Source of the DNA: SIG714 sp964638675
GTDB taxonomy: Bacteria; Bacillota; Clostridia; Oscillospirales; CAG-272
Direction: 5' to 3'
DNA: 64,000 nucleotides
NCBI GenBank assembly: GCA_964638675.1
Contig: CAZXAU010000005.1
Location: 82,731 to 146,730, forward strand
The notes under the pieces were generated by a model that saw only the letters and a list, made by a program, of their open reading frames with translations, had not been told where the DNA came from and did not search any database. Below are positions 22,260 to 31,108 of this stretch, piece by piece (position 1 is the stretch's first letter; every line of letters starts with the position of its first letter). Made by a program: the position numbers and the translations under genes.

Positions 22260-22532
22260 AACCGATGAGGAAGAGTGAGTAAGTTTCATAAACTTTCGCC
22301 CAGAGAGTTGTCGATGGTGGGATGGCAATAGAAAGAGTGAGACTGAATGGACTTCCGAGGGCGACCCGAAAAATGTGTTTGAGTAGGGAAGACGGGGTAT
22401 GGCTCCCCGTGAGAAAAAGTCTGCATATGATAGTATGCGTAAGGAGAATGCATTTTGCATTAAGCAGGGTGGCACCGCAGGAAAGTTTTTGATCCTGTCC
22501 CGGCAAAGAGATTTGCGGGACAGGTTTTTTGT
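22260..22532 (+). promoter_or_regulatory. T-box riboswitch, probable tryptophan specifier UGG
   Basis: Stem I elements are visible (GATGAGGAAGAGTGAGTAA, CCAGAGAG, GATGGTGG), ending with GAATGGACTTCCGAG, where TGG at 22348-22350 sits at the specifier position. The conserved T-box CAGGGTGGCACCGCAG (22465-22480) is followed by a terminator: CCTGTCCC (22494-22501) / GGGACAGG (22517-22524) and T6. Uncharged tRNA-Trp would pair with the specifier and the T-box and prevent termination, turning on the transporter when tryptophan is scarce. The specifier agrees with the TrpXYZ-type genes that follow. Confidence 0.9.
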
Positions 22533-22696
22533 TTTTGTTTACATGAAAGAAGGACTTTGAATATGTTTATTCTATCTTTATATTGGCGATGAGCCGCCGA
22601 TAACATTTTATTACACATAACATCATTCGATATAACATCGGAAAAACAATAAAAAATTTTGATTAAAGCCAATTGATTCTGAAAGGATAAAAAATC

Positions 22697-23752
22697 ATGA
22701 AAAATATGAAAAAAGTAATTTCACTTATTATCTCGGCACTTATGCTTATCTCGATTGTTGCATGCAACACACCCACACCCGAAACCGCACAGGACGATGT
22801 CACAACATACACGATAGGAATTTGCAATTATGTTGATGACGCATCACTCAATCAGATAGTTGACAACATCAGACAGAGACTTTCCGAGATCGAAAAGGAT
22901 AATGATGTTAAGTTTGTAATCAAATATGACAATTGTCAGGCGGATGCAAATGTTATGTCACAGATCATTTCGGGATTCATAGCTGATAAGGTTGATCTTA
23001 TGGTAGGCGTTGCAACTCCTGTTGCTATGAAGATGCAATCGGCAACCGAGAGCAACAAAATTCCTGTAGTATTTGCGGCTGTTTCCGACCCTGTTGCGGC
23101 AGAACTTGTTACATCGCTCGAAAATCCCGGAGACAATATCACAGGAACTTCAGATTATCTTGATACCAACTCTGTTTTCAACCTTGTTTTTGCAACAAAG
23201 CCTGATGCTAAAAAGATCGGACTTCTGTATGACCTCGGTCAGGAATCCTCGACAACCGCTATTGCAGACGCAAAAAAATATCTTGACAGCAAGGGTGTTG
23301 CATATGTTGAAAAAACAGGAACAAATACCGATGAGATCAAGCAGGCGGCAAACGCACTGATTGCAGAGGGCGTTGACGCAGTTTTCACGCCGAGCGACAA
23401 TACAGTAATGAAGGCACAGCTTGCAATTTATGAATCGCTCACCGAAGCCGGAATTCCTCAGTTTACGGGTGCAGATTCCTTCGCACTCAACGGAGCATTC
23501 CTCGGATACGGTGTTGACTATGCAAATCTCGGAAAAGAGACGGCTGACATGATCGCAGACATTCTTATAAACAAAAAGGATATCTCAAAAACACCTGTAA
23601 AAACATTTGATAACGGAACGGCTACAATTAATACGGAAACCTGCGAAGCACTCGGATATAATTTTGATGAGCTTTCGCAGAAGCTTGCACCGCTCTGCCA
23701 AAAGGTACAGAAGATAACGACCGCTGAAAGCTTTGACGATCTTAAAAAATAA
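22697..23752 (+). CDS. trpX: TrpX-type ABC transporter substrate-binding lipoprotein
   Basis: A 351-residue exported lipoprotein of the PF04392 family (ABC substrate-binding, as in TrpX/YtrF-like systems). The signal peptide ends at a lipobox (ISIVAC, Cys near residue 23). The mature part has the two-lobe pattern (YTIGICNYVDDASLNQIVDN, VFAAVSDPVAAELV, NITGTSDY, VFTPSDNTVM). It would capture tryptophan or a related aromatic compound at the outer membrane face and deliver it to TrpY/TrpZ. The substrate call rests on the UGG T-box just upstream. It is the first gene of the operon; a family A repeat separates it from trpY. Confidence 0.85.
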   Translation: MKNMKKVISLIISALMLISIVACNTPTPETAQDDVTTYTIGICNYVDDASLNQIVDNIRQRLSEIEKDNDVKFVIKYDNCQADANVMSQIISGFIADKVDLMVGVATPVAMKMQSATESNKIPVVFAAVSDPVAAELVTSLENPGDNITGTSDYLDTNSVFNLVFATKPDAKKIGLLYDLGQESSTTAIADAKKYLDSKGVAYVEKTGTNTDEIKQAANALIAEGVDAVFTPSDNTVMKAQLAIYESLTEAGIPQFTGADSFALNGAFLGYGVDYANLGKETADMIADILINKKDISKTPVKTFDNGTATINTETCEALGYNFDELSQKLAPLCQKVQKITTAESFDDLKK

Positions 23753-23854
23753 TTTAAAATTAAAAACACTTATTCGGATAAACTCCTTCTTTATGAGTTT
23801 ATCCGAATAACCTGTTTTCGGATGTAAAATCGAAAAGTTAATTAAGGAGAGAAA

Positions 23855-23999
23855 GTTTGAAAGATAAATCTTTCAAACAGCGTTTTGTGGCTTTTACCGC
23901 CGAAACGAGCCGATTCTTTTCGAATCGGAGGTGATTTTGCTCCGCAAAACCAGCCACAATTACGTAAGAAAGGAAGCTTTCGCAAAGCGAAAGCCATGG
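23855..23999 (+). repeat. Family A structured repeat, copy 1 (trpX-trpY junction)
   Basis: A 145-nt sense-oriented element made of hairpin 1 (TTTGAAAGA/TCTTTCAAA), a central part with CCGATTC/GAATCGG and TTTTGC/GCAAAA hairpins enclosed by GTGGCT/AGCCAC, AGAAAGGAA, and a terminal hairpin GCTTTCGC-AAA-GCGAAAGC followed by CATGG. Other copies lie at 35797-35921, 50306-50427 and 57050-57195. The start of trpY follows 14 bases after the ATG of the element. Confidence 0.85.
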
Positions 24000-24013
24000 T
24001 AATAAAAAAATGA
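23996..24013 (+). CDS. Five-codon mini-ORF MVIKK coupled to trpY
   Basis: The ATG at the end of the family A element reads MVIKK and stops with a TGA (24011-24013) that overlaps the trpY ATG as ATGA. The same arrangement exists before argJ. Such overlaps let a ribosome that ends one ORF start the next. Translation is inferred from the conserved arrangement and not shown. Confidence 0.5.
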   Translation: MVIKK

Positions 24014-24972
24014 CTTTAGATTCTATTCTCGTTTTGTTACAGAATACGTTAGAGCTTGGGCTTATAAGCTCGCTGACTGTCCTCGCTCTTTTTCTCAGCT
24101 ATTCGATGCTGAACCTCTGCGATCTGTCGACAGACGGTTGTTATACACTCGGTGCGGCGGTAGGAGCTGTAGTTGCAATGGCAGGTCATCCCTATCTTGC
24201 GATCGTTGCGGCGATGGGAGCAGGAGTTACTTCTGGATTTATCACGGCTTTTCTTCAGACGAGGATGGGAGTGGACAGTCTGCTTTCGGGAATTATAGTC
24301 AATACGGCACTGTATTCGATAGTGATCCTGATAATGAGTGGAAAATCAGATCTCAATATGTTCAGGACAGAAACGATATTCACGAGACTGAAGGCGCTTC
24401 TTGCCGGAACATTTCTCGAAAAATATTATGTTCTGATCATAGCGATCGTTGCAGTAGTTCTTGTTGTCATATTCCTCACGATCTTTCTGCGGACAAAATT
24501 GGGCCTTGCGATCAGAGCAACCGGAAACAATCCGAGTATGGCACGCTCGTCATCGATAAATCCTATATTCACAACGACTGTCGGTCTTTGTATTGCCGGC
24601 TCGCTTACCGCTCTTTCGGGCTGTCTTTTCGCTCAGTCTGATAAATCGGTCAACGTCAATCTCGGCTCGGGAATTCTGACTGTTGCACTTGCATCTCTCC
24701 TTATCGGAAATGCATTCACATCCAAGCATAAGATTTTTGTACGGGCGTTGGGCTCGGTACTCGGTGCATTTATTTTCAGACTTGTATACATGATAGCGCT
24801 TCGCTTCAACATGCCTGCAACAATGCTCAAGCTTGTGTCGTCGGTGATCGTGGTAATTGCGGTTTCCGCACCTTATCTCAAGAAGCAATTCCCGATGTGG
24901 AAACGCAGACTGACGCATAATAAACAAATGAAAAAAATCAGGAAGGACGGTGGCGACATATGCTCAGAATAG
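24010..24972 (+). CDS. trpY: TrpY-type ABC transporter permease
   Basis: A 320-residue integral membrane permease of the branched-chain/TrpY type with about eight hydrophobic helices. Typical parts: FLSYSMLNLCDLSTDGCYTLGAAVG near residue 26, GVDSLLSGIIVNTALYS, and GLAIRATGNNPSMARS with the coupling region. It forms the channel for the substrate delivered by TrpX. The start at 24010 overlaps the mini-ORF of the family A element (ATGA), so its translation is probably coupled to that element. Its end overlaps trpZ by 13 bases. No own ribosome binding site is visible close to the ATG. Confidence 0.85.
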   Translation: MTLDSILVLLQNTLELGLISSLTVLALFLSYSMLNLCDLSTDGCYTLGAAVGAVVAMAGHPYLAIVAAMGAGVTSGFITAFLQTRMGVDSLLSGIIVNTALYSIVILIMSGKSDLNMFRTETIFTRLKALLAGTFLEKYYVLIIAIVAVVLVVIFLTIFLRTKLGLAIRATGNNPSMARSSSINPIFTTTVGLCIAGSLTALSGCLFAQSDKSVNVNLGSGILTVALASLLIGNAFTSKHKIFVRALGSVLGAFIFRLVYMIALRFNMPATMLKLVSSVIVVIAVSAPYLKKQFPMWKRRLTHNKQMKKIRKDGGDICSE

Positions 24973-25745
24973 AAAATATATCGAAGACCTTCTTTCCCGG
25001 AACAGTCAATGCAAAAACGGCGCTTGACGATCTGTCTTTGCATGTGAAAAAAGGAGATTTTGTCACAATAATCGGTGCAAATGGTGCAGGAAAATCTACG
25101 CTTTTCAACGCTATAAGCGGAAGCTTTTATACAGACTCCGGGCGGATCGTTCTCGGCGGAAAGGATATAACACTGATTCCCGAATATAAACGTGCTCGGA
25201 AAATCGGCAGACTTTTTCAGGATCCGATGCTCGGCAGTGCACCCGGAATGACTATTGCCGAGAATCTTGCTCTTGCGGCAGGTCAGGGCGGTTGGCTCTC
25301 GACCGTTTCAAAATCGGATAAGCAAAAATTCAGGGAAAGACTTGCACTTCTTGATATCGGACTTGAGGACCGAATGGAACAGCCTGTAGGCTTACTATCA
25401 GGAGGTCAACGTCAGGCACTTACACTGCTTATGGCGACATACAACCCGCCCGAGCTTTTGCTTCTCGATGAACATACGGCGGCACTCGATCCGTCAACCG
25501 CAGATAAAGTACTCGGACTGACCCGGAAGATCGTTGAACAGTACGGACTCACCTGCCTTATGATAACTCATAATATGCAATCGGCACTCGATCTCGGAAA
25601 CCGTACTCTGATGATGGACAGGGGAAAGATCATCTACGATGTAGAGGGTGATGAAAGAAAAAAACTAACCGTAAACGATTTCCTCGAACGATTCAAAGCA
25701 GTGGCAGGCAAACAGCTTGACAATGACAGAATGTTGCTTTCATAA
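24960..25745 (+). CDS. trpZ: TrpZ-type ABC transporter ATP-binding protein
   Basis: A 261-residue ABC ATPase: Walker A GANGAGKSTLF near residue 39, Q-loop FQDPMLGSAPGMTIAENL, signature LLSGGQRQALTLL, Walker B LLLLDEHTAALDP, switch ITHNM. It drives import through TrpY. Last gene of the T-box operon; a terminator follows at 25835. The DEH instead of DEP in Walker B is usual in this subgroup. Confidence 0.88.
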   Translation: MLRIENISKTFFPGTVNAKTALDDLSLHVKKGDFVTIIGANGAGKSTLFNAISGSFYTDSGRIVLGGKDITLIPEYKRARKIGRLFQDPMLGSAPGMTIAENLALAAGQGGWLSTVSKSDKQKFRERLALLDIGLEDRMEQPVGLLSGGQRQALTLLMATYNPPELLLLDEHTAALDPSTADKVLGLTRKIVEQYGLTCLMITHNMQSALDLGNRTLMMDRGKIIYDVEGDERKKLTVNDFLERFKAVAGKQLDNDRMLLS

Positions 25746-25834
25746 TAAAGTTTTCTGTTATTTATCAATCGATAATTGACCGATACAACATATTAAAAGA
25801 CCGTATTGCATACGGGTACGCATATAGAAGTAAT

Positions 25835-25867
25835 GCCCGAAAGCAGTTTTTTGAATTGCTTTCGGGC
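25835..25867 (+). terminator. Terminator of trpXYZ
   Basis: GCCCGAAAGCA / TGCTTTCGGGC 11-bp stem followed by TTATTTTAATT. A second smaller hairpin CCGTA/TACGG lies just before it. Confidence 0.85.
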
Positions 25868-25904
25868 TTATTTTAATTATTGGTTTATTTTCATGAATCA
25901 GAAT

Positions 25905-26243
25905 TTAAACTCCCATAATCACAAAATAATCAAATTCTTTAAAATTATCTTCAGCCCAAGTGCTTAGCTCATTTATAACTTTCGCAACTATAACGCTTTT
26001 CTTTACAACATTATGTTGAATTACGTTCCATTTTTCTTTATCTATAATCGTCATACCATAATAATTAAAATCAGGTATCATTCTGTATAACTCTATTTCA
26101 TCCGCAATATCCATATGGAGAAATAGTGAATCTTCTTTCCAAAAAGCAGGCTGATATTTCCTTGTGTTTTGTCCTCTTTGAAATTCAAAATAACAAGTAC
26201 CCCCAATTTGTTTTCTTTGTCTTTCCGTTATAAAAAAATCCAT
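25905..26243 (-). CDS. 112-residue hypothetical protein
   Basis: A small soluble, rather acidic protein with many aromatic residues (FWKEDSLFLHMDIADEIELY in the middle, NELSTWAEDNFKEFDYFVIM near the end). I do not recognise the family. Its size, AT-rich codons and isolated position recall immunity-type or orphan accessory proteins, but no toxin gene lies beside it. The ribosome binding site is weak, and the start is the first ATG. It is likely real because the frame is open in an otherwise stop-rich region and the composition is protein-like. Confidence 0.55.
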   Translation of the reverse strand: MDFFITERQRKQIGGTCYFEFQRGQNTRKYQPAFWKEDSLFLHMDIADEIELYRMIPDFNYYGMTIIDKEKWNVIQHNVVKKSVIVAKVINELSTWAEDNFKEFDYFVIMGV

Positions 26244-26497
26244 TTCATTATCACCTGTAAATTCTCATTTGCCTTATCTACTCTCTGAAAGCCCTGTTAT
26301 TTCAAGGTATTTCGTTTGCTAAATGCTGAAATCTTATATATTTTCATTGTTTTTGCTCTTATGAGGTACGATGGCAATGGTAAAGTTGTGTAAAATCGTA
26401 TAAAGGGCTAAGACGTAGAAATTGCGGTTGATCCTACTGAAATTATACATGAAGAGGAGTTATATGTCAATAGCAGAGCAAAGCAAAAGCATAGAAA

Positions 26498-26537
26498 AGC
26501 CATAGTTTTTTGACTTATGATCAAAAATACTATGGCT
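26498..26537 (-). terminator. Terminator downstream of argF
   Basis: AGCCATAGT / ACTATGGCT stem extended by TTTTTGA/TCAAAAA; on the minus strand it ends in CTTTTC. It closes the arginine operon, 39 bases after the argF stop. The rest of 26244-26497 holds no clear feature. Confidence 0.65.
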
Positions 26538-26575
26538 GAAAAATTCTGTATGAGTATTGATATATGAATGCTGAA

Positions 26576-27574
26576 TTAAATATCGGCGAGAGTTGCCGCC
26601 ATTACGGCTTTGATGGTATGCATTCTGTTTTCGGCTTCATCGAATACTATTGACTGTTCGCCTTCGAACACTTCGTTTGTTACTTCCATTGATGTCAGTC
26701 CGAATTTGTCGTATATCTCCTTGCCTATGGTTGTTTCAAGGTCGTGGAATGCGGGAAGGCAGTGCATGAAGCGGCACTGTTTACCGGCGTTGTCCATGAG
26801 GGCTTTAGTTACCGAATAGGGCGAGAGATCGTCTATACGCTCTTTCCATATTTCATCCGGTTCTCCCATTGACACCCAGACATCGGTATATATTACATCG
26901 GCGTTTTTTGTAGCGGTCATAGGGTCTTCGATAAGCTCTATTGTTGCACCTGTCTCTTTTGCAATCTCAAGGCATTCATTTACGAGCTCTGCATTCGGGA
27001 AATACTTTTTCGGCGCGCATGCTACGAAATGCATTCCGAGCTTTGCACATCCGACCATCAGGGAATTGCCCATGTTGTATCTTGCATCGCCCATATAGAC
27101 GAGCTTCCTGCCTTTAAGACTGCCGAAATGCTCTCTTATCGTCAGAAAATCTGCAAGAATCTGCGTCGGATGAAACTCGTTTGTCAGACCGTTCCATACG
27201 GGTACTTTTGAGTATTCGGCAAGAGCTTCGACGATCTCCTGACCGTATCCACGGTACTCGATTCCGTCAAACATCCTTCCGAGTACCCTTGCGGTGTCGG
27301 CGATGCTCTCTTTTTTACCTATCTGAGAGCTTTTTGGATCGAGGTATACAGGATGCATTCCGAGATCTGCCGCCGCAACCTCAAACGAACACCTTGTTCT
27401 TGTGCTCGTCTTTTCAAATATAAGAGCGATATTTTTACCCTCGCAGAGCCTGTGGGGAATACCTGCTTTTTTCTTTGCTTTCAGATCGGATGCGAGATCG
27501 AGAAGCCCCTCAATTTGCTCGGGTGTCAGATCAAGCAGCTTGAGAAAGCTTTTTCCTTTTAAATTAATGTTCAT
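26576..27574 (-). CDS. argF: Ornithine carbamoyltransferase
   Basis: A 332-residue enzyme forming citrulline from ornithine and carbamoyl phosphate. Motifs: STRTRCSFEVAA (carbamoyl-phosphate binding), HPTQ in NEFHPTQILAD, and HCLPAFHD (ornithine site). The start at 27574 is chosen for its AAAGGAG ribosome binding site; a longer open frame runs into a repeat. It is the last gene of the arginine operon, separated from carB by a 253-base interval holding a family B repeat in reverse orientation. Confidence 0.95.
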   Translation of the reverse strand: MNINLKGKSFLKLLDLTPEQIEGLLDLASDLKAKKKAGIPHRLCEGKNIALIFEKTSTRTRCSFEVAAADLGMHPVYLDPKSSQIGKKESIADTARVLGRMFDGIEYRGYGQEIVEALAEYSKVPVWNGLTNEFHPTQILADFLTIREHFGSLKGRKLVYMGDARYNMGNSLMVGCAKLGMHFVACAPKKYFPNAELVNECLEIAKETGATIELIEDPMTATKNADVIYTDVWVSMGEPDEIWKERIDDLSPYSVTKALMDNAGKQCRFMHCLPAFHDLETTIGKEIYDKFGLTSMEVTNEVFEGEQSIVFDEAENRMHTIKAVMAATLADI

Positions 27575-27640
27575 TGTTTTCTCCTTTAATAAAGTCCTTG
27601 AGGGAAAGAGGGATGAGGGATTAGTGAAAAGTGATTTAGA

Positions 27641-27807
27641 CGTGTGGGGGAGGGGGCCCACATGCCGGCTACGTTTCGAGCTATTATAGTTTCAGCACTA
27701 TTACTGTGAAGCCTCTATACTATATTTTTTCAATAAAGTCTTTGAAGGGGGAAGGTGTAATTTTCTGTAGAAAATTACACCGGGAACTTTCTACAGAAAG
27801 TTCCCCC
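27641..27807 (+). repeat. Family B repeat, copy 1 (between carB and argF, antisense)
   Basis: Starts with GTGTGGGG...CCCAC, then the conserved CAGCACTATTACTGTGAAGC, AATAAAGTCTTTGAAGGGG, and two hairpins with TTTCTNNAGAAA centres (GTGTAATTTT.../...AAAATTACAC and GGGAACTTTC.../...GAAAGTTCCC). Other copies are at 33448-33613, 38281-38445 and 40985-41127. This copy alone points against the neighbouring genes. A partial copy of the AATAAAGTCYTTGA part stands just before it near 27587. Confidence 0.75.
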
Positions 27808-27827
27808 GATTTCTAAATATAGACTAA

Positions 27828-30800
27828 TCAATGATTAATATCCACGAGATAGGTGTTGTCCTGGGTGTAGTAGGCGCTGACGACGTCGGCGAGTGCCATT
27901 GCGGTGTCAATTGAGGTCATGCAGGGGATGCGCATGTTCATTGCACGGCGGTGAAGCTGTCTGAAATCTCCGACCGAGGAGTCCATGATCGCACCCGTGT
28001 AAACTATGTAATTGATCTTTCCGCTGTCGAGCAGATCATATATGTCATTGTTTTCCCAGACATTGTGTGCGGTCGTGACATCCATTCCACGGGCACGGAT
28101 CGCATTTGCGGTGTCGGGCGTTGCGTACAACCTTATACCAAGATCGGTGAATCTTTCGGCGAGCTTGATAGCATCGGAGTGGTCGTAATCCTCGACCGAT
28201 ATAAGAATGCCCTTTTCTCCGCCTTTGCCTCTTGCGTGAATATCGATTCCGCTTGCCGTAAGTCCCTTGTAAAGTGCTTCGGTCTTGGTTCTGCCAACGC
28301 CGAGAACTTCGCCGGTAGACTTCATTTCAGGTCCCATTATAGAGTTGGCGTCATAGATCTTTTCAAAACTGAAAACCGGAACTTTTACGGCATAATATTT
28401 AGCGGCAGGGAAGAGACCTTCCTTGTATCCGAGATCGACCAGCTTTTCGCCGAGCATTACACGGCTGGCAAGCTCGATCATCGGAATTCCGGTGACCTTG
28501 CTGATGTATGGCACTGTACGGCTTGCACGTGGATTGACCTCAATTACATACAATTCGCCGTCCTGAACAAGGTACTGAATGTTGACAATACCCTTTGTTC
28601 CGAGACCTCTTGCCATTTTGATCGATATATCGCAGATCTTTTTGGTCAGTGCATCGGTGAGATTGTAAGGCGGATATACGGCTATCGAGTCGCCTGAGTG
28701 TATGCCGGCACGCTCAATATGCTCCATAATTCCGGGAATAAGTACGGTGTCGCCGTCCGAAATGCAGTCGACCTCAAGCTCTGTTCCTGGCATGTACTTG
28801 TCGACAAGAACCGAGTTTGCGATGTTGCCCGAAAGAATGATCTGCATATACTGCCGAACTTCGTCAGCGTTTCTGACAACACTCATTCCCTGACCGCCGA
28901 TGACGTATGACGGACGGAGAAGAACGGGATATCCGAGTATTTTAGCGGCAATCAGTGCTTCCTCGGCGGTGTTGACGGCAACAGCCTTCGGGCGTTTCAT
29001 GCCGATCGATTCGAGAAATGCGTCGAACTTTTCACGGTCTTCGGCAAGGTCGATTCCTTCCGCCGATGTTCCGAGAATTTGTATATTGTTTTTGTGGAGA
29101 AAATCGACAAGCTTTATAGCAGTCTGTCCGCCGAACGCAACGACAACGCCGAGCGGCTTTTCCACCTTGATGATGTTCATCACATCTTCGGGGCAGAGCG
29201 GCTCAAAATAGAGACGGTCTGCCGTGTCGTAGTCGGTCGAAACGGTTTCGGGGTTGTTGTTGATAATGACAACGTCGTAGCCGAGCTTTCGGAGAGTCTG
29301 AACGCAGTGAACCGATGAATAGTCGAATTCGATACCCTGTCCGATTCTGATAGGGCCTGAACCGAGTACGATTATGACAGGCTTGCCCGAGCGTGTGTGG
29401 GTTCTTGATTCGCAACAAAGATCGGTGGTCGAATAGAAATAGGGTGTCTGAGCCTCAAATTCTCCGGCGCAGGTGTCAACCATTTTGTAGCTGAAATCCA
29501 TGCTGTAGGGAAGCTCTCCCGATATTCCGGCGATGCGTTTTATTGCAGCATCGGTGTATCCGAAAGCTTTTGCCTTTTTGTATATCTCCTCGCTGAGATC
29601 TTTTGCAAGGAGCATTTCAAAATCGGCAAGCTTTTTGAGCTTGTATAAAAACCATTCGTCGATCATGGTTATTTTATGTATTTCATCGACCGATACGCCG
29701 TTTTTCAACGCTTCAAAAATCGTGAAAACTCTGCGGTCGTTCTGCTCGTGCAGACGGTCGATAATATTTTTGTCGTTCAGCGGAGGGCAATTCAGAGTAT
29801 CAAGCGATATTTCGGCACCTCTGACAGCCTTCATGAGCGCCTGCTCAAAGGTCGGAGCGATCGCCATAACTTCGCCGGTCGCCTTCATCTGTGTGCCGAG
29901 CGTTCTGCTTGAGCCGACAAATTTGTCAAACGGCCACTTGGGGAACTTGACTACAACATAGTCGAGTGCCGGCTCGAAGCAGGCACAGGTCTTTCCCGTG
30001 ACATCGTTTTTAATCTCGTCAAGTGTATAGCCGAGAGCTATTTTTGTCGTGACTTTGGCTATCGGATATCCCGTAGCCTTGGATGCGAGTGCCGATGATC
30101 TTGAAACTCTCGGATTGACTTCGATCACGGCATATTCAAAGCTTTCGGGATCGAGTGCAAATTGGCAGTTGCATCCGCCGACAATGCCGAGAGAGGATAT
30201 TATATCGAGCGATGCCGAACGAAGCATCTGATATTCTTTGTCCGAGAGCGTGAGCGCAGGGGCAACGACCACAGAATCGCCTGTGTGAACGCCGACAGGG
30301 TCGAAATTCTCCATTGAGCATACCGCTATGACATTTCCGATGCTGTCACGCATCGTTTCAAACTCGATCTCTTTCCATCCGGCAATACTTTTTTCAACGA
30401 GGATCTGATTTATCGGTGAAAGCTCAAGTCCGTTTTTGGCTATTTTATCAAATTCTTCTTTGTTCTTTGCAATTCCGCCTCCCGTTCCTCCGAGAGTGAA
30501 GGCAGGGCGGATGATTACCGGATATCCGATATTCTCAGCGATCTTTTCTGCACTTTCGAGATCATATGCGATATCCGAGGGAACGATCGGCTGACCTATT
30601 TCTTTCATTGTCTGTCTGAAAAGGTCACGGTCTTCGGCTTTATTTATAGCATCTATATCCGAACCGAGCAGACGGACGTTATATTTTTCGAGAATGCCTT
30701 CCTTGGCAAGCTGCATTGCAATAGTAAGTCCGCTCTGTCCGCCGAGTCCGGCAAGGATTCCGTCCGGACGCTCTTTTTCTATGATCCTTGCGACCGTTTT

Positions 30801-31013
30801 GACATTCAGCGGTTCAAGATAAATTTCATCGGCAAGCTGGCTGTCGGTCATGATCGTTGCGGGATTGGGGTTTACAAGCACGACATTCACGCCTTCGGCC
30901 TTCAGCACACGGCATGCCTGTGCGCCTGCGTAGTCAAATTCTGCCGCCTGACCTATAATTATCGGTCCTGAGCCGATGACAAGCACCTTTTTTATACTTA
31001 TATCTTTTGACAT
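27828..31013 (-). CDS. carB: Carbamoyl-phosphate synthase, large subunit
   Basis: A 1061-residue enzyme with two ATP-grasp halves, each opening with a GSGPI-x-I-G-Q motif (VLVIGSGPIIIGQAAEFDYA and IVLGSGPIRIGQGIEFDYSS), joined by the oligomerisation domain and ending in an MGS-like allosteric domain (GILISVEDYD ... TTAHNVWEN). It makes carbamoyl phosphate using ammonia passed from CarA. The start MSKDISIKKVLV fits the family; two further in-frame ATGs lie 12 and 21 bases upstream. It is 95 bases from carA and close to argF, so this copy serves arginine synthesis and perhaps pyrimidines too. Confidence 0.95.
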   Translation of the reverse strand: MSKDISIKKVLVIGSGPIIIGQAAEFDYAGAQACRVLKAEGVNVVLVNPNPATIMTDSQLADEIYLEPLNVKTVARIIEKERPDGILAGLGGQSGLTIAMQLAKEGILEKYNVRLLGSDIDAINKAEDRDLFRQTMKEIGQPIVPSDIAYDLESAEKIAENIGYPVIIRPAFTLGGTGGGIAKNKEEFDKIAKNGLELSPINQILVEKSIAGWKEIEFETMRDSIGNVIAVCSMENFDPVGVHTGDSVVVAPALTLSDKEYQMLRSASLDIISSLGIVGGCNCQFALDPESFEYAVIEVNPRVSRSSALASKATGYPIAKVTTKIALGYTLDEIKNDVTGKTCACFEPALDYVVVKFPKWPFDKFVGSSRTLGTQMKATGEVMAIAPTFEQALMKAVRGAEISLDTLNCPPLNDKNIIDRLHEQNDRRVFTIFEALKNGVSVDEIHKITMIDEWFLYKLKKLADFEMLLAKDLSEEIYKKAKAFGYTDAAIKRIAGISGELPYSMDFSYKMVDTCAGEFEAQTPYFYSTTDLCCESRTHTRSGKPVIIVLGSGPIRIGQGIEFDYSSVHCVQTLRKLGYDVVIINNNPETVSTDYDTADRLYFEPLCPEDVMNIIKVEKPLGVVVAFGGQTAIKLVDFLHKNNIQILGTSAEGIDLAEDREKFDAFLESIGMKRPKAVAVNTAEEALIAAKILGYPVLLRPSYVIGGQGMSVVRNADEVRQYMQIILSGNIANSVLVDKYMPGTELEVDCISDGDTVLIPGIMEHIERAGIHSGDSIAVYPPYNLTDALTKKICDISIKMARGLGTKGIVNIQYLVQDGELYVIEVNPRASRTVPYISKVTGIPMIELASRVMLGEKLVDLGYKEGLFPAAKYYAVKVPVFSFEKIYDANSIMGPEMKSTGEVLGVGRTKTEALYKGLTASGIDIHARGKGGEKGILISVEDYDHSDAIKLAERFTDLGIRLYATPDTANAIRARGMDVTTAHNVWENNDIYDLLDSGKINYIVYTGAIMDSSVGDFRQLHRRAMNMRIPCMTSIDTAMALADVVSAYYTQDNTYLVDINH

Positions 31014-31108
31014 CTTTCTGTCCATACCTTTCATATTGTGCGGTGAATGAAGCGAACGTCGAATATTGCCGCCGTTATACCTTCATTCTGTAAGGCTTTT
31101 GCTTTTAA

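Noticed and set aside
22203..22506. Minus-strand open frames over the T-box
   Set aside because: The region is explained by a T-box leader and terminator on the plus strand.
26380..26520. Short plus-strand protein-like stretch (VEIAVDPTEIIHEEELY)
   Set aside because: No start or ribosome binding site and no family recognised; too short to support a remnant.
27951..28697. Long plus-strand open frame
   Set aside because: Fully antisense to carB, whose frame and motifs are clear; codon bias of carB creates it.
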